NCBI RefSeq assembly: GCF_029223485.1
Contig: NZ_JARHTP010000015.1
Location: 1 to 64,000, forward strand
From: Streptomyces coacervatus
GTDB taxonomy: Bacteria; Actinomycetota; Actinomycetes; Streptomycetales; Streptomycetaceae
Direction: 5' to 3'
Length of the DNA stretch: 64,000 nt
How positions within the stretch are numbered: the first letter of the stretch is position 1; every line of letters starts with the position of its first letter. A program made the position numbers and the translations under genes. Shown here in pieces: positions 49,940 through 58,704 of the stretch. The notes under the pieces are model-generated. The model ran no database searches. It saw only the letters and a program-made list of their open reading frames with translations, and was not told where the DNA came from.

Positions 49940-50581
49940 CTACGGCTCAAGCAAGCGCGGCGACAACGCCCCGCAGGGCACCAGATCCACCTCGGCCCCG
50001 GCGTCCCGCAAATCCGTCAGCACCAGCTCGTCGTACATCAACAACCCGGACTGCTCGGGCCACACCACCGCCCACAGCCACAACCCGCGCGCCTCGCCCG
50101 CGAAGACCGCCCGGTCGTCAGGGCCGCCGGCGACATGCCAGAGCGGAGTGGGCCGGCCACCGGCCAGCACCTTGGCCTGGGGTGGCTTCTCGACGTTCAT
50201 GTACGGCCCCGGATCCGGACCGTCGACGCCCGCATACCGTGCACCGAGCCCGACACCGAGCTCCTCGGCGACCAGGATCAGTTCTCCTATGCCACCGAGC
50301 GGCCCCGGCCCCGAGCAGGCCACCGCGGTGGCCCGGCCGCCATGGCGGTCGTCACCCGCACAGGCAACACCCGTGAACAGCCAGCCGACCGGCAGGGGCC
50401 ACGGCATCCACACCGGTACCTGCGTGCGATGCACCACAACGCTGAGGGCCTCGACGCTGGGCGGGATCACAGGCTGCACCGGATGCACGGTGCCGTGCAC
50501 ATCGCACTGCCACGAATCGGCGAAGAGTCCGGGAGCCCTGACCCGGCCACCACACTTCGGGCAACTGGGTTCGCCCCTCAT
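49940..50581 (-). CDS. DUF6758 conserved protein
   Basis: 213 residues. An N-terminal zinc ribbon CPKCGG...C (residues 7-27) and a Trp/Pro/Gly-rich beta domain with WMPWPLPVGWLFTGVACAGD. This full-length group is conserved in Streptomyces; its role is unknown. Start ATG after a weak ribosome site. The neighbouring PHP gene is separated by the intergenic repeat. Confidence 0.75.
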   Translation of the reverse strand: MRGEPSCPKCGGRVRAPGLFADSWQCDVHGTVHPVQPVIPPSVEALSVVVHRTQVPVWMPWPLPVGWLFTGVACAGDDRHGGRATAVACSGPGPLGGIGELILVAEELGVGLGARYAGVDGPDPGPYMNVEKPPQAKVLAGGRPTPLWHVAGGPDDRAVFAGEARGLWLWAVVWPEQSGLLMYDELVLTDLRDAGAEVDLVPCGALSPRLLEP

Positions 50582-50845
50582 AGGGCTCCACGGTCCTACC
50601 CCTGCCCCGCCACGTCAAGGACGATCACCCGACCGGCGCACGCAATCCACGAGGACCCACGGGTCTCCGCACCCCGGTTTCCGCGCCGGGCAGCGAGTCG
50701 CCTTCTGTCGAGTCGACCGCCGGTTCCCCTCGACGAAGACTCCCGGCACAGCGTGATGAAGCAGGAACCCGGCCGAGGGCGGTGTCACCGACTTTGCCAA
50801 CTGCCCGATTCCGGGCACCGGTCGGTGAGCTTGCTCACTCGCCGT

Positions 50846-51442
50846 TCAGTCCAGCGGGACGGACTTGCGGGACGGATCCCTCAGGTCCGTCCCGTTCGTC
50901 AGCCAGCGCTCCTGGAGGGCCTGGGCGCCGTGCACGCGCTTCCAGGCGGCCTCGTTCGGGGTCATGGGGAGCAGGGGCAGGAAGCGGACCGGGTCGAGCG
51001 GCTCGTCGAGTTCGAGGTCCTCGACCAGGCCGCCCGGCTCGGCGACCAGGACCGAGCTGAACGGGGCGCCGGACCACAGGGGTTCACCCACGTCGAGCGA
51101 AGCACCGGGGGCCACGATCACGCCCTCGACCTGCGGGGACGCAGCGAGTACGGCGAGCGGGCGGAGGACCTTGTCCGTGTCGGCGAGGCCGCCGCGTACC
51201 GAGAGGACCAGCTCGGCACGGGGGCCCTTGACCGGGTCGGCGAGCACCGCGGTGGGGTCACTCATCGGCTGCGCGGACATGCCGAGCGTGGCGTAGCGGA
51301 CGATGTCGCCTTCCCTGGAGTCGTCCTGGAAACGCAGCACCTCGATGCGGTCCGTGCCCAGGAACGTGACCGCCGCGCGCGCGTCCGGCTCGCCCAGCGC
51401 GGTGCGCAACCGGGCCTCGACCAGAGGGAGAACATCAACCAT
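50846..51442 (-). CDS. suppressor-of-fused (SUFU) domain protein
   Basis: 198 residues matching the bacterial SUFU fold: a beta-rich region starting DVLPLVEARLRTALG, RYATLGMSAQPM, RAELVLSVRGG, LVEDLELDEPLDPVRFLPLLPMTPNE and a terminal WK-containing helix. In animals SUFU regulates Hedgehog signalling; bacterial members are often linked to toxin immunity or have unknown roles. No toxin gene adjoins here. ATG at 51440-51442 is chosen over a longer frame. Confidence 0.85.
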   Translation of the reverse strand: MVDVLPLVEARLRTALGEPDARAAVTFLGTDRIEVLRFQDDSREGDIVRYATLGMSAQPMSDPTAVLADPVKGPRAELVLSVRGGLADTDKVLRPLAVLAASPQVEGVIVAPGASLDVGEPLWSGAPFSSVLVAEPGGLVEDLELDEPLDPVRFLPLLPMTPNEAAWKRVHGAQALQERWLTNGTDLRDPSRKSVPLD

Positions 51443-51950
51443 GCGGTGAGCATAGAACTCGTCAGTACCGGGCAAAGCAGCGCCTTGACACTTTGGGCGG
51501 CTGGTAATCTGGCCCGGTCGTTGGGGCAGCACGCAGATGGGGGTACCTCCCAGGCCTTTAAGGCACTGGGGGAGTCGCGATCGAGTCCCGACGCCGTTGA
51601 GACTCCCTTACGGGAATGAACCGTCCCTTACGAGGGACCGGCCGGAGGAGGTGGGGCTGTCATGGATCGAAGTCACCCGTGCAGTACCACTCGCTCTTCC
51701 CGCCGCTGATACAGCTGATCCGGCTCTGGCTGACCGCCGCCTTTCACGCTCACGTCTTCATGCGGAAGAGCACTTCGTTTCGTTCTGCCTGATCTGTCTG
51801 ATCTGAATCAGCAGCGAAGCCCGCCACCGCGATGGTGCGGTGCTCCCCGCTTTGTGGACGTGCCAAACACCCGAAGTCAGGACGTCCCCATTCCGGGCAG
51901 TTCCATCCGTCGTCGGCGCCCTTTCGCTGCCTGTCACGAAGGAGCCAGCC
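51443..51950 (+). promoter_or_regulatory. long structured leader of corA
   Basis: 508 bp before the corA ATG. Elements in order: TTGACA (51485-51490) with TAATCT (51505-51510), a short-spaced promoter candidate; a bulged stem (about 51546-51574); two small hairpins sharing CCCTTACG (51604-51615, and a 6-bp perfect stem 51623-51638); AGGAGG (51646-51651) with a 15-codon uORF (ATG 51662 to TGA 51709); then about 240 nt to the ATG. The arrangement suggests translation- or ion-dependent control of an Mg2+ transporter. It does not match the M-box consensus I know. Confidence 0.5.
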
Positions 51951-53069
51951 ATGTCGATGATCCGTGACCTGCGCGCCGCGGTCCGGCCGTCCCGCATCTC
52001 CCTGCGCAAGGACACCGGCGTGTACGACACGACCCGCGACCCCTCGACGCCGTCCGCCGTCGTCGACTGCGCCGTCTACCGCGACGGGGCCCGGGTCGAC
52101 ACCGGCAAGCCGCTCACCCCGCACGAGGCGATGCGCAAGGTGCGGCGCGACGGGGGCTTCGTGTGGATCGGGATGCACGAGCCGACCGAGTCCGAATTCG
52201 CCGGTATCGCCCGGGAGTTCGGGCTGCACCCGCTGGCCGTCGAGGACGCGGTCCAGGCCCACCAGCGGCCCAAGCTGGAGCGGTACGACGACTCCCTCTT
52301 CACCGTCTTCAAGACCATCCACTACGTCGAGCACGACGAACTCACCGCCACCAGCGAGGTCGTGGAGACCGGCGAGGTCATGTGCTTCACCGGACGGGAC
52401 TTCTTCATCACCGTCCGGCACGGCGGCCAGGGCTCGCTGCGCGCGCTGCGGCACCGGCTCCAGGACGACCCCGAGCTGCTCGCCAAGGGCCCCTCGGCCG
52501 TGCTGCACGCGATCGCCGACCATGTCGTCGACGGCTATGTCGCGGTCGCCGACGCCGTCCAGGACGACATCGACGAGGTCGAGACCGAGGTGTTCTCGCC
52601 CGGGCGCCGGGGCGGTGTCTCGCGCGGTGTGGACTCGGCGCGGATCTACCAGCTCAAGCGCGAGGTACTGGAGTTCAAGCGGGCCGTGGCCCCGCTGCTG
52701 CGCCCCATGCAGCTGCTGAGCGAGCGGCCGATGCGGCTGATCGACCCCGACATCCAGAAGTACTTCCGGGATGTCGCCGACCACCTCGCCCGCGTCCAGG
52801 AGCAGGTCATCGGCTTCGACGAGCTGCTCAACTCGATCCTCCAGGCCAACCTCGCCCAGGCGTCCGTCGCACAGAACGAGGACATGCGGAAGATCACCGC
52901 CTGGGCGGCGATCATCGCCGTACCGACGATGGTGTGCGGGGTGTACGGCATGAACTTCAAGTACATGCCGGAGCTGCACTGGAAGTACGGCTACCCCGTG
53001 ATCATGATGATCACGGGAGTCATCTGCCTGGGCATCCACCGCACCCTGAAGCGGAACGGCTGGCTGTAG
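51951..53069 (+). CDS. corA: CorA-family magnesium/cobalt channel
   Basis: 372 residues. A large cytoplasmic N-terminal domain (about 1-300; acidic patches, stalk helix RVQEQVIGFDELLNSIL) precedes two C-terminal membrane helices, with the invariant GMN selectivity filter in VYGMNF near 333. It forms a pentameric Mg2+ channel gated by cytoplasmic Mg2+. The ATG at 51951 has AAGGAG 6 nt upstream. The long leader is treated separately. The mycobacterial corA (Rv1239c) lies in the same broader neighbourhood as mrp and sigE. Confidence 0.94.
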   Translation: MSMIRDLRAAVRPSRISLRKDTGVYDTTRDPSTPSAVVDCAVYRDGARVDTGKPLTPHEAMRKVRRDGGFVWIGMHEPTESEFAGIAREFGLHPLAVEDAVQAHQRPKLERYDDSLFTVFKTIHYVEHDELTATSEVVETGEVMCFTGRDFFITVRHGGQGSLRALRHRLQDDPELLAKGPSAVLHAIADHVVDGYVAVADAVQDDIDEVETEVFSPGRRGGVSRGVDSARIYQLKREVLEFKRAVAPLLRPMQLLSERPMRLIDPDIQKYFRDVADHLARVQEQVIGFDELLNSILQANLAQASVAQNEDMRKITAWAAIIAVPTMVCGVYGMNFKYMPELHWKYGYPVIMMITGVICLGIHRTLKRNGWL

Positions 53070-53092
53070 GAGCGCCTCGCTAGGCTGGGCCC

Positions 53093-53605
53093 ATGACAAG
53101 CGAGCTGCTCGACCAGGCCCTCGTCGAGGAGGCCACCAAGAAGTCCGGTCTCATCTGGGTCAGGGGTCCGGGTGCCGCGGCCCGTGCGCTGTGGCATGTG
53201 TGGCACGAGGGTGCCGCGTGTGTCGTCGGCGACGGGCCGGGCGAGCAGCCGCTGCCGGGGCTGGCCGATGGGGGCGGCGCCGAGGTGACGGTCCGCAGCA
53301 AGGACAAGGGCGGCCGGCTGGTGTCCTGGCCGGCGAAGGTCGTGGAGCTGACGCCGGGTTCCGAGGAGTGGGAGGCGACGGTCGCCGAGCTCAAGGGCAA
53401 GCGGCTCAACGCTCCCGACGGCGAGGCCATGCCGGGCCGTTGGGCCCGCGAGTGCCGGGTGCTGCGCCTGGAGCCGGCGGGGGCGCCGGCGGCTCTGCCC
53501 GACGGGAGCCTGGCGGAGGCGCCTCTGCCGTCGCCGGCGACGACTCGGCAGCCGATCCCTGCGGGGTTGCCGCGGCTGCTTTTGAAGAAGCGCAGGCGCC
53601 GCTGA
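53093..53605 (+). CDS. conserved hypothetical protein
   Basis: 170 residues: a compact beta domain (GLIWVRGPGAAARALWHVWHEG, VTVRSKDKGGRLVSWPAKV) reminiscent of a split-barrel flavin-binding fold, then an Ala/Pro-rich tail ending KKRRRR. I cannot assign a function. It follows corA by 23 bp and may be cotranscribed. Confidence 0.7.
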   Translation: MTSELLDQALVEEATKKSGLIWVRGPGAAARALWHVWHEGAACVVGDGPGEQPLPGLADGGGAEVTVRSKDKGGRLVSWPAKVVELTPGSEEWEATVAELKGKRLNAPDGEAMPGRWARECRVLRLEPAGAPAALPDGSLAEAPLPSPATTRQPIPAGLPRLLLKKRRRR

Positions 53606-53636
53606 GCAGTCCGCCGTTCTTCGTCTGCGGCATCAT

Positions 53637-53668
53637 CGTGGCTGGTCGCGCAGTTCCCCGCGCCCCTT
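53637..53668 (-). repeat. Streptomyces intergenic palindromic repeat, copy 2
   Basis: GGCTGGTCGCGCAGTTCCCCGCGCCCC is the same dispersed element family as at 49839, in the opposite orientation, between two converging genes. Confidence 0.8.
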
Positions 53669-53716
53669 CAGGGCGCTGCCGAACCGTCGCGGAGATCGCG
53701 CACCCTGCTTATCGGG

Positions 53717-54460
53717 TCATGACGTCGGGAGCTTCTTGCCGTAGTCCACTGTCTCCGTCTTCTTCGGCTCGGTGAGCGTGAAGTCCTTGCCCCAGGAGGA
53801 GAAGGTCAGGGTGCCGGCGCCGCCCGCGCGTTCCAGGCGGAGGGGGTATGGCGTGCCCTCCAGGGAGACGTCCAGTGTGCCGCCGGAGCCCTCGTCGCCG
53901 GTGATGCGGATGGTGCGGGTGCCGTCCTGCTCGTGGTGGCCGTCCGTCGCGAGCGCGCCGTGCAGGGTCAACAGGCCGTCGAGGAGGACGTCCTTGTCCG
54001 TGAACCCGCTGAACTTCTTGTACGAGGGGTCGCCCTGCGGCACCTTCACATACTTGCCGTCGAGCGCGCCCGAGGTCGACGCGTCCTTGCCACTGTCCGC
54101 GTGGTTCCAGAACTCCGCATCGGCCTTCAGATAGAGCTGCTCACCGATCCGCAGCAGCCCGAAGGCCACCCCCTTGGAGGTGACCGACCCGCTGCCGCCG
54201 CCGGACTTCAGGCGCATGTCGAGCTTGTACGTGCGCCCATTGGTGACCACGGTTCCGGCGAGGCGCACCGCTTCCGCTGATTCTGCGGCCGCCCTGCTCT
54301 TCGACTGGATCTTGTCGGCCGGCAGCTTGCCGACCCCGTTCGTGCCCGCGTCGGGGTCCTCGCTGCATCCCGCGAGCAGCCCCGTCCCCGTCACCACCAG
54401 AGCGCACACCGCACTCACCAGCGAGGTCCGACGGGTTCGGCCCAGGGGAATCGCAGTCAC
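53717..54460 (-). CDS. putative lipoprotein
   Basis: 247 residues with a twin-Arg-like basic N-terminus (GRTRRTSLVSAV), hydrophobic segment and lipobox LAGC (Cys32). The mature part is beta-rich with repeated hydrophobic strands (YKLDMRLKS, GEQLYLKADAEFW, TLDVSLEG), resembling the LppX/LprAFG or LolA-like fold that carries lipids across the envelope. The lipid role is inference. Monocistronic; convergent with the corA-side gene. Confidence 0.8.
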   Translation of the reverse strand: MTAIPLGRTRRTSLVSAVCALVVTGTGLLAGCSEDPDAGTNGVGKLPADKIQSKSRAAAESAEAVRLAGTVVTNGRTYKLDMRLKSGGGSGSVTSKGVAFGLLRIGEQLYLKADAEFWNHADSGKDASTSGALDGKYVKVPQGDPSYKKFSGFTDKDVLLDGLLTLHGALATDGHHEQDGTRTIRITGDEGSGGTLDVSLEGTPYPLRLERAGGAGTLTFSSWGKDFTLTEPKKTETVDYGKKLPTS

Positions 54461-54633
54461 AGGCGGGGCTGCCTTTCAGTCGAGGGACGTGGGGCAGCGT
54501 AACGGGTGCCGTCGGGGCCGAGCGGAGCCAGTCCGTCCGGACCTCCTACCAGGGCGGATCCGATCGGTACGGGCTAGCCTGAAGCCCATCCGAGCGGGCA
54601 ATTCGGAAAAGACACGCTGAAGGAGGCGCAGCC

Positions 54634-55926
54634 ATGGCAGCGGGCGCCCCCCGGATCTTCGTCTCGCACCTCGCCGGTGTCGCCGCCTTCGACCCGAACG
54701 GCGACCAGGTGGGCCGGGTGCGCGATCTGGTCGTCATGCTGCGCGTGGGGCGGCGGCCCCCGCGGGTGCTCGGCCTGGTCGTCGAACTGCCCAGCCGGCG
54801 CCGTATCTTCCTGCCCATGACCCGGGTGACCGGCATCGAGTCCGGCCAGGTCATCACCACCGGTGTGCTCAACGTCCGCCGCTTCGAGCAACGCCCCACC
54901 GAGCGCCTGGTCTTCGGCGAGCTCCTCGACCGGCGCGTCACGCTCGTCGAGACCGGCGAGGAGGTCACCGTCCTCGACGCGTCGGTGCAGCAGCTGCCGG
55001 CCCGCCGAGACTGGGAGATCAGCCGGGTCTTCGTCCGCAAAGGCAGGAAGGGCGGCGCCTTCCGGCGGGCCAAGGGCGAGACGCTGACCGTGGAGTGGTC
55101 CGCCGTCACCGGCTTCTCCCTGGAGGAGCACGGGCAGGGCGCCGAGAGCCTCCTCGCCACCTTCGAGCAGCTGCGCCCCGCCGACCTGGCGAACGTCCTG
55201 CACCACCTCTCCCCCAAGCGCCGCGCCGAGGTCGCCGCCGCCCTCGACGACGACCGTCTCGCCGACGTGCTCGAAGAGCTTCCCGAGGACGACCAGATCG
55301 AGATCCTCGGCAAGCTGAAGGAGGAGCGCGCCGCAGACGTCCTGGAGGCCATGGACCCGGACGATGCCGCCGACCTGCTCGCCGAGCTCCCGGAGGACGA
55401 CAAGGAGCGTCTGCTGGCCCTGATGGAGCCGGACGAGGCCGCCGACGTGCGCCGGCTCATGGCGTACGAGGAGAAAACCGCCGGCGGGCTCATGACCACC
55501 GAGCCGATCGTGCTCCGCCCCGACGCCACCGTGGCAGACGCCCTCGCGCGCGTGCGCAACCCCGACCTGTCGCCCGCCCTGGCCGCCCAGGTCTACGTCT
55601 GCCGCCCGCCCGACGAGACCCCGACCGGCAAGTACCTGGGTACGGTCCACTTCCAGCGCCTGCTGCGCGAGCCGCCGTACACGCTGGTCAGCGCTGTCCT
55701 CGACGACGACCTGCAGGCCCTCGCCCCGGACGCCGGGCTGCCCGTGGTCGCCGGTTTCTTCGCGGCGTACGACATGGTCGCCGGGCCCGTGGTCGACGAG
55801 GCCGGATCGCTGCTGGGCGCGGTGACCGTGGACGACGTACTGGACCACATGCTGCCCGAGGACTGGCGGGAGACCGAGTTCCACCTGGCGGAGGACGACG
55901 AGGGGGCGGCCGCCCATGGCTCCTGA
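54634..55926 (+). CDS. MgtE N-domain/CBS-domain cytoplasmic protein with PRC barrel
   Basis: 430 residues, no membrane segment. PRC-barrel-like N-terminal region (about 8-160, VSHLAGVAAFDPNGDQVGRV start), MgtE intracellular N domain (about 175-285, superhelix with repeated LPEDD motifs) and a CBS pair (about 290-410, ending VTVDDVLDHML). It is the Mg2+-sensing half of MgtE without the channel. It may sense Mg2+ for another transporter such as CorA nearby, or act as a regulator. The DUF1003 gene overlaps its end by 11 bp. The counterpart in mycobacteria is Rv1232c. Confidence 0.88.
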   Translation: MAAGAPRIFVSHLAGVAAFDPNGDQVGRVRDLVVMLRVGRRPPRVLGLVVELPSRRRIFLPMTRVTGIESGQVITTGVLNVRRFEQRPTERLVFGELLDRRVTLVETGEEVTVLDASVQQLPARRDWEISRVFVRKGRKGGAFRRAKGETLTVEWSAVTGFSLEEHGQGAESLLATFEQLRPADLANVLHHLSPKRRAEVAAALDDDRLADVLEELPEDDQIEILGKLKEERAADVLEAMDPDDAADLLAELPEDDKERLLALMEPDEAADVRRLMAYEEKTAGGLMTTEPIVLRPDATVADALARVRNPDLSPALAAQVYVCRPPDETPTGKYLGTVHFQRLLREPPYTLVSAVLDDDLQALAPDAGLPVVAGFFAAYDMVAGPVVDEAGSLLGAVTVDDVLDHMLPEDWRETEFHLAEDDEGAAAHGS

Positions 55927-56509
55927 GCGCGAGACCGCCCGTGAGCGCACCCCGGCCGGTGCGACGGCGACCACGCGCACCCGTCCCCGGCTGGACCAGC
56001 CGCGGCCGCCGCGCCGCCGGCTGCTGCCCGAGTGGGACCCGGAGGCCTTCGGACGGCTCTCGGAGCGCATCGCACGCTTCCTGGGCACCGGACGGTTCAT
56101 CGTCTGGATGACGGTCGTCATCATCGCGTGGGTGCTGTGGAACATCTTCGCGCCGCACGACCTGCGCTTCGACAACTACCCGTTCATCTTCCTGACCCTG
56201 ATGCTCTCGCTCCAGGCCTCCTACGCCGCCCCGCTGATCCTGCTCGCGCAGAACCGGCAGGACGACCGCGACCGGGTCAACCTGGAACAGGACCGCAAGC
56301 AGAACGAGCGCTCCATCGCCGACACCGAGTACCTGACCCGCGAGATCGCCGCCCTGCGCATCGGCCTCGGCGAGGTGGCGACCCGGGACTGGATCCGCTC
56401 CGAGGTGCAGGACCTGGTCAAGGAGCTGGAGGAGCGGCAGAACGGCCACCACAAGCACGTCGTATTCCGGGCAGATCGGCCGCGCGGACGTGACGTAGAC
56501 GACCACTGA
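55916..56509 (+). CDS. DUF1003 membrane protein
   Basis: 197 residues: a basic disordered N-terminus, the DUF1003 core with two membrane helices (about 60-80 and 90-110) around LRFDNYPFIFLTLMLSLQASYAAP, and a C-terminal coiled coil (DDRDRVNLEQDRKQNERSI onward). Function is unknown; the family is often linked to Mg2+/CBS genes. It overlaps the MgtE-N gene, so the two are coupled. Confidence 0.9.
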   Translation: MAPERETARERTPAGATATTRTRPRLDQPRPPRRRLLPEWDPEAFGRLSERIARFLGTGRFIVWMTVVIIAWVLWNIFAPHDLRFDNYPFIFLTLMLSLQASYAAPLILLAQNRQDDRDRVNLEQDRKQNERSIADTEYLTREIAALRIGLGEVATRDWIRSEVQDLVKELEERQNGHHKHVVFRADRPRGRDVDDH

Positions 56510-56552
56510 CGGGCTTTCCGGGGTACGCGTGCAGCGCCGTACCATCGTCCTT

Positions 56553-57686
56553 ATGGCTAGCGAAGACGCGGTGCGCGAGGCACTGGCGACGGTGAACGAC
56601 CCCGAGATCAACCGGCCCATCACCGAACTCGGGATGGTGAAGTCGGTGGAGATCGGCGCGGACGGGGCGGTCGCGGTCACCGTGTACCTGACGGTCTCCG
56701 GCTGCCCGATGCGCGAGACGATCACGCAGCGTGTGACCGAGGCGGTCTCCCGGGTCGACGGCGTCACCCGCGTCGACGTCACGCTGGACGTCATGAGCGA
56801 CGAGCAGCGCAAGGAGCTGGCAGCCGCGCTGCGCGGCGGCACGGCCGAGCGCGAGGTCCCCTTCGCCAAGCCGGGCTCGCTCACCCGTGTGTATGCGGTC
56901 GCGTCCGGCAAGGGCGGCGTCGGCAAGTCCTCGGTGACGGTGAACCTGGCGGCGGCGATGGCCGCCGACGGCCTCAAGGTGGGTGTCGTCGACGCCGACA
57001 TCTACGGCCACTCGGTGCCGCGCATGCTCGGCGCGGACGGCCGTCCCACCCAGGTCGAGAACATGATCATGCCGCCTTCGGCCAATGGCGTGAAGGTCAT
57101 CTCCATCGGCATGTTCACGCCGGGCAACGCCCCGGTGGTCTGGCGCGGCCCGATGCTGCACCGCGCGCTGCAGCAGTTCCTGGCGGACGTGTACTGGGGC
57201 GACCTGGACGTCCTGCTGCTCGACCTCCCGCCCGGCACCGGCGACATCGCCATCTCGGTCGCCCAGCTGGTCCCGAACGCGGAGATCCTGGTCGTCACGA
57301 CCCCGCAGCAGGCGGCGGCCGAGGTCGCCGAGCGCGCGGGTTCCATCGCCGTCCAGACCCACCAGAAGATCGTCGGCGTCGTCGAGAACATGTCCGGCCT
57401 GCCCTGTCCGCACTGCGGCGAGATGGTCGACGTCTTCGGCACGGGCGGCGGCCAGTCGGTCGCGGACGGCCTGACCCGTACGACGGGTGCGACGGTCCCC
57501 GTCCTCGGCGCCATTCCGATCGACGTCCGCCTCCGCGAGGGCGGCGACGAGGGCAAGCCGGTGGTCCTGACCGACCCCGACTCCCCGGCGGGCGCGGCCC
57601 TGCGGGGCATCGCGGGGAAGCTGGGCGGCCGCCAGCGCGGCCTTTCGGGGCTGTCGCTGGGGATCACGCCGAAGAACAAGTTCTAG
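56553..57686 (+). CDS. mrp: Mrp/ApbC-type iron-sulfur cluster carrier ATPase
   Basis: 377 residues. An N-terminal MIP18/DUF59 domain (1-90, with SGCPM cysteine) is followed by a P-loop NTPase with the deviant Walker A GKGGVGKSS near 119-127, DIYGHSVPRML, DLPPGTGD (Walker B) and the CxxC (CPHC) near 288 that holds the bridging [4Fe-4S] cluster. Mrp proteins assemble Fe-S clusters on target apoproteins. ATG at 56553 is chosen. It sits 43 bp after the DUF1003 gene, as in mycobacteria (Rv1229c). Confidence 0.95.
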   Translation: MASEDAVREALATVNDPEINRPITELGMVKSVEIGADGAVAVTVYLTVSGCPMRETITQRVTEAVSRVDGVTRVDVTLDVMSDEQRKELAAALRGGTAEREVPFAKPGSLTRVYAVASGKGGVGKSSVTVNLAAAMAADGLKVGVVDADIYGHSVPRMLGADGRPTQVENMIMPPSANGVKVISIGMFTPGNAPVVWRGPMLHRALQQFLADVYWGDLDVLLLDLPPGTGDIAISVAQLVPNAEILVVTTPQQAAAEVAERAGSIAVQTHQKIVGVVENMSGLPCPHCGEMVDVFGTGGGQSVADGLTRTTGATVPVLGAIPIDVRLREGGDEGKPVVLTDPDSPAGAALRGIAGKLGGRQRGLSGLSLGITPKNKF

Positions 57687-57722
57687 AGGCTTCCAGAGGC
57701 TCCAGCGTTCGTACGTACGACT

Positions 57723-57758
57723 GTGGGGGCGCCGTCCATGTGTGACGGGCGCCCCCAC
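57723..57758. terminator. bidirectional terminator after mrp
   Basis: A GC-rich stem (GTGGGGGC... pairing with ...GCCCCCAC plus inner GTC/GAC pairs) between the convergent mrp and hypothetical genes. Confidence 0.75.
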
Positions 57759-57772
57759 TGTCGTGAGCGTTG

Positions 57773-58444
57773 CTAGGCGTACGTGCCGATGTCCTTGACC
57801 ATGGCGAAGCCCAGGCCGTAGGCGCTCATGCCTCTCCCGTATGCCCCCACGTGCACCCCTTGCTGCGTCGAACCAGCGAGGACCCAGCCGAACTCGGACT
57901 CGCGGTAGTGGAACGGCGTAGGGACGCCGTCCACCGGCAGGGACAGCGTCGACCAGTCCGCACCGGCCAGATCGTCCGCGAGGGCCCAGGCCGTCTCGGT
58001 CTGCTGCTCCAGCCAGTCGTCACGCAGCGAGTGGTCCATCTGCCCCGGCCAGGTGAAGGACAGCAGCCCCACACCGGCGAGCCAGGCCGCCGAGGACACC
58101 GAGGTGGCCTCCAGAAGACCCGTGCCGTCCGCGCTGCGCCGTACGGGGTTCGCCGCGACCGTGACCACGACCGCGAACTTCTCCTTGGGCTCGCCGGACG
58201 CTCCGACCGCGTACTCGTTCTTCACGGAGGGCTCGTCGCCGTGCCCGATCGAACCGTGTTCGACAGCTCCGTCGGCCGCCGTCCCGACCTGCATCAGCCA
58301 GCGCGGCCCCGTGAAGGCCTCGTCGAGGCCGTACCACGGGAAGGGCGCCAGCAGGTAGCCGTCGACCGTGCGCCGGGCGGAGGGGAGCTGTTCTGCGCCC
58401 TCCGCGGCCGGCGCCTGCGCGACTGCCTGACTCGTCGTCTCCAT
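57773..58444 (-). CDS. conserved hypothetical protein
   Basis: 223 residues, Trp/Tyr/Gly-rich soluble beta-type protein (GYLLAPFPWYGLDEAF, PTPFHYRESEFGWVL, GYGRGMSAYGLGF regions). No signal peptide, no cysteine cluster, no recognised catalytic site. Conserved in this position in Streptomyces as far as I recall. Start ATG follows an AGGAGGCG site. Confidence 0.75.
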   Translation of the reverse strand: METTSQAVAQAPAAEGAEQLPSARRTVDGYLLAPFPWYGLDEAFTGPRWLMQVGTAADGAVEHGSIGHGDEPSVKNEYAVGASGEPKEKFAVVVTVAANPVRRSADGTGLLEATSVSSAAWLAGVGLLSFTWPGQMDHSLRDDWLEQQTETAWALADDLAGADWSTLSLPVDGVPTPFHYRESEFGWVLAGSTQQGVHVGAYGRGMSAYGLGFAMVKDIGTYA

Positions 58445-58704
58445 GTGCCCGGACGCCTCCTCGCTCTCGTCGGACCGGAGCGGCCCGCCCCCCTTCGGGC
58501 GGCGTTACTCCTCGAAGTACGGTCCGCACAACAACTCGGCAGCATAGCCACCCCACTCAGGACGCACCGGAAACCGCCCGGCGCGTGGGTCTCACCGAGG
58601 GCGGGTTCAGGCCGTGCCGAGGGGGCGTGGAGTATGAAACGCGTCACGTACCGCGCAGAGGATCAGCCGGGGCGTACGGCGCAGAGCCTTTGTTCTCAGG
58701 GCTC

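Noticed and set aside
51540..51720. corA leader as an M-box (ykoK) magnesium riboswitch
   Set aside because: The conserved M-box core strings are not found; only generic hairpins can be supported.
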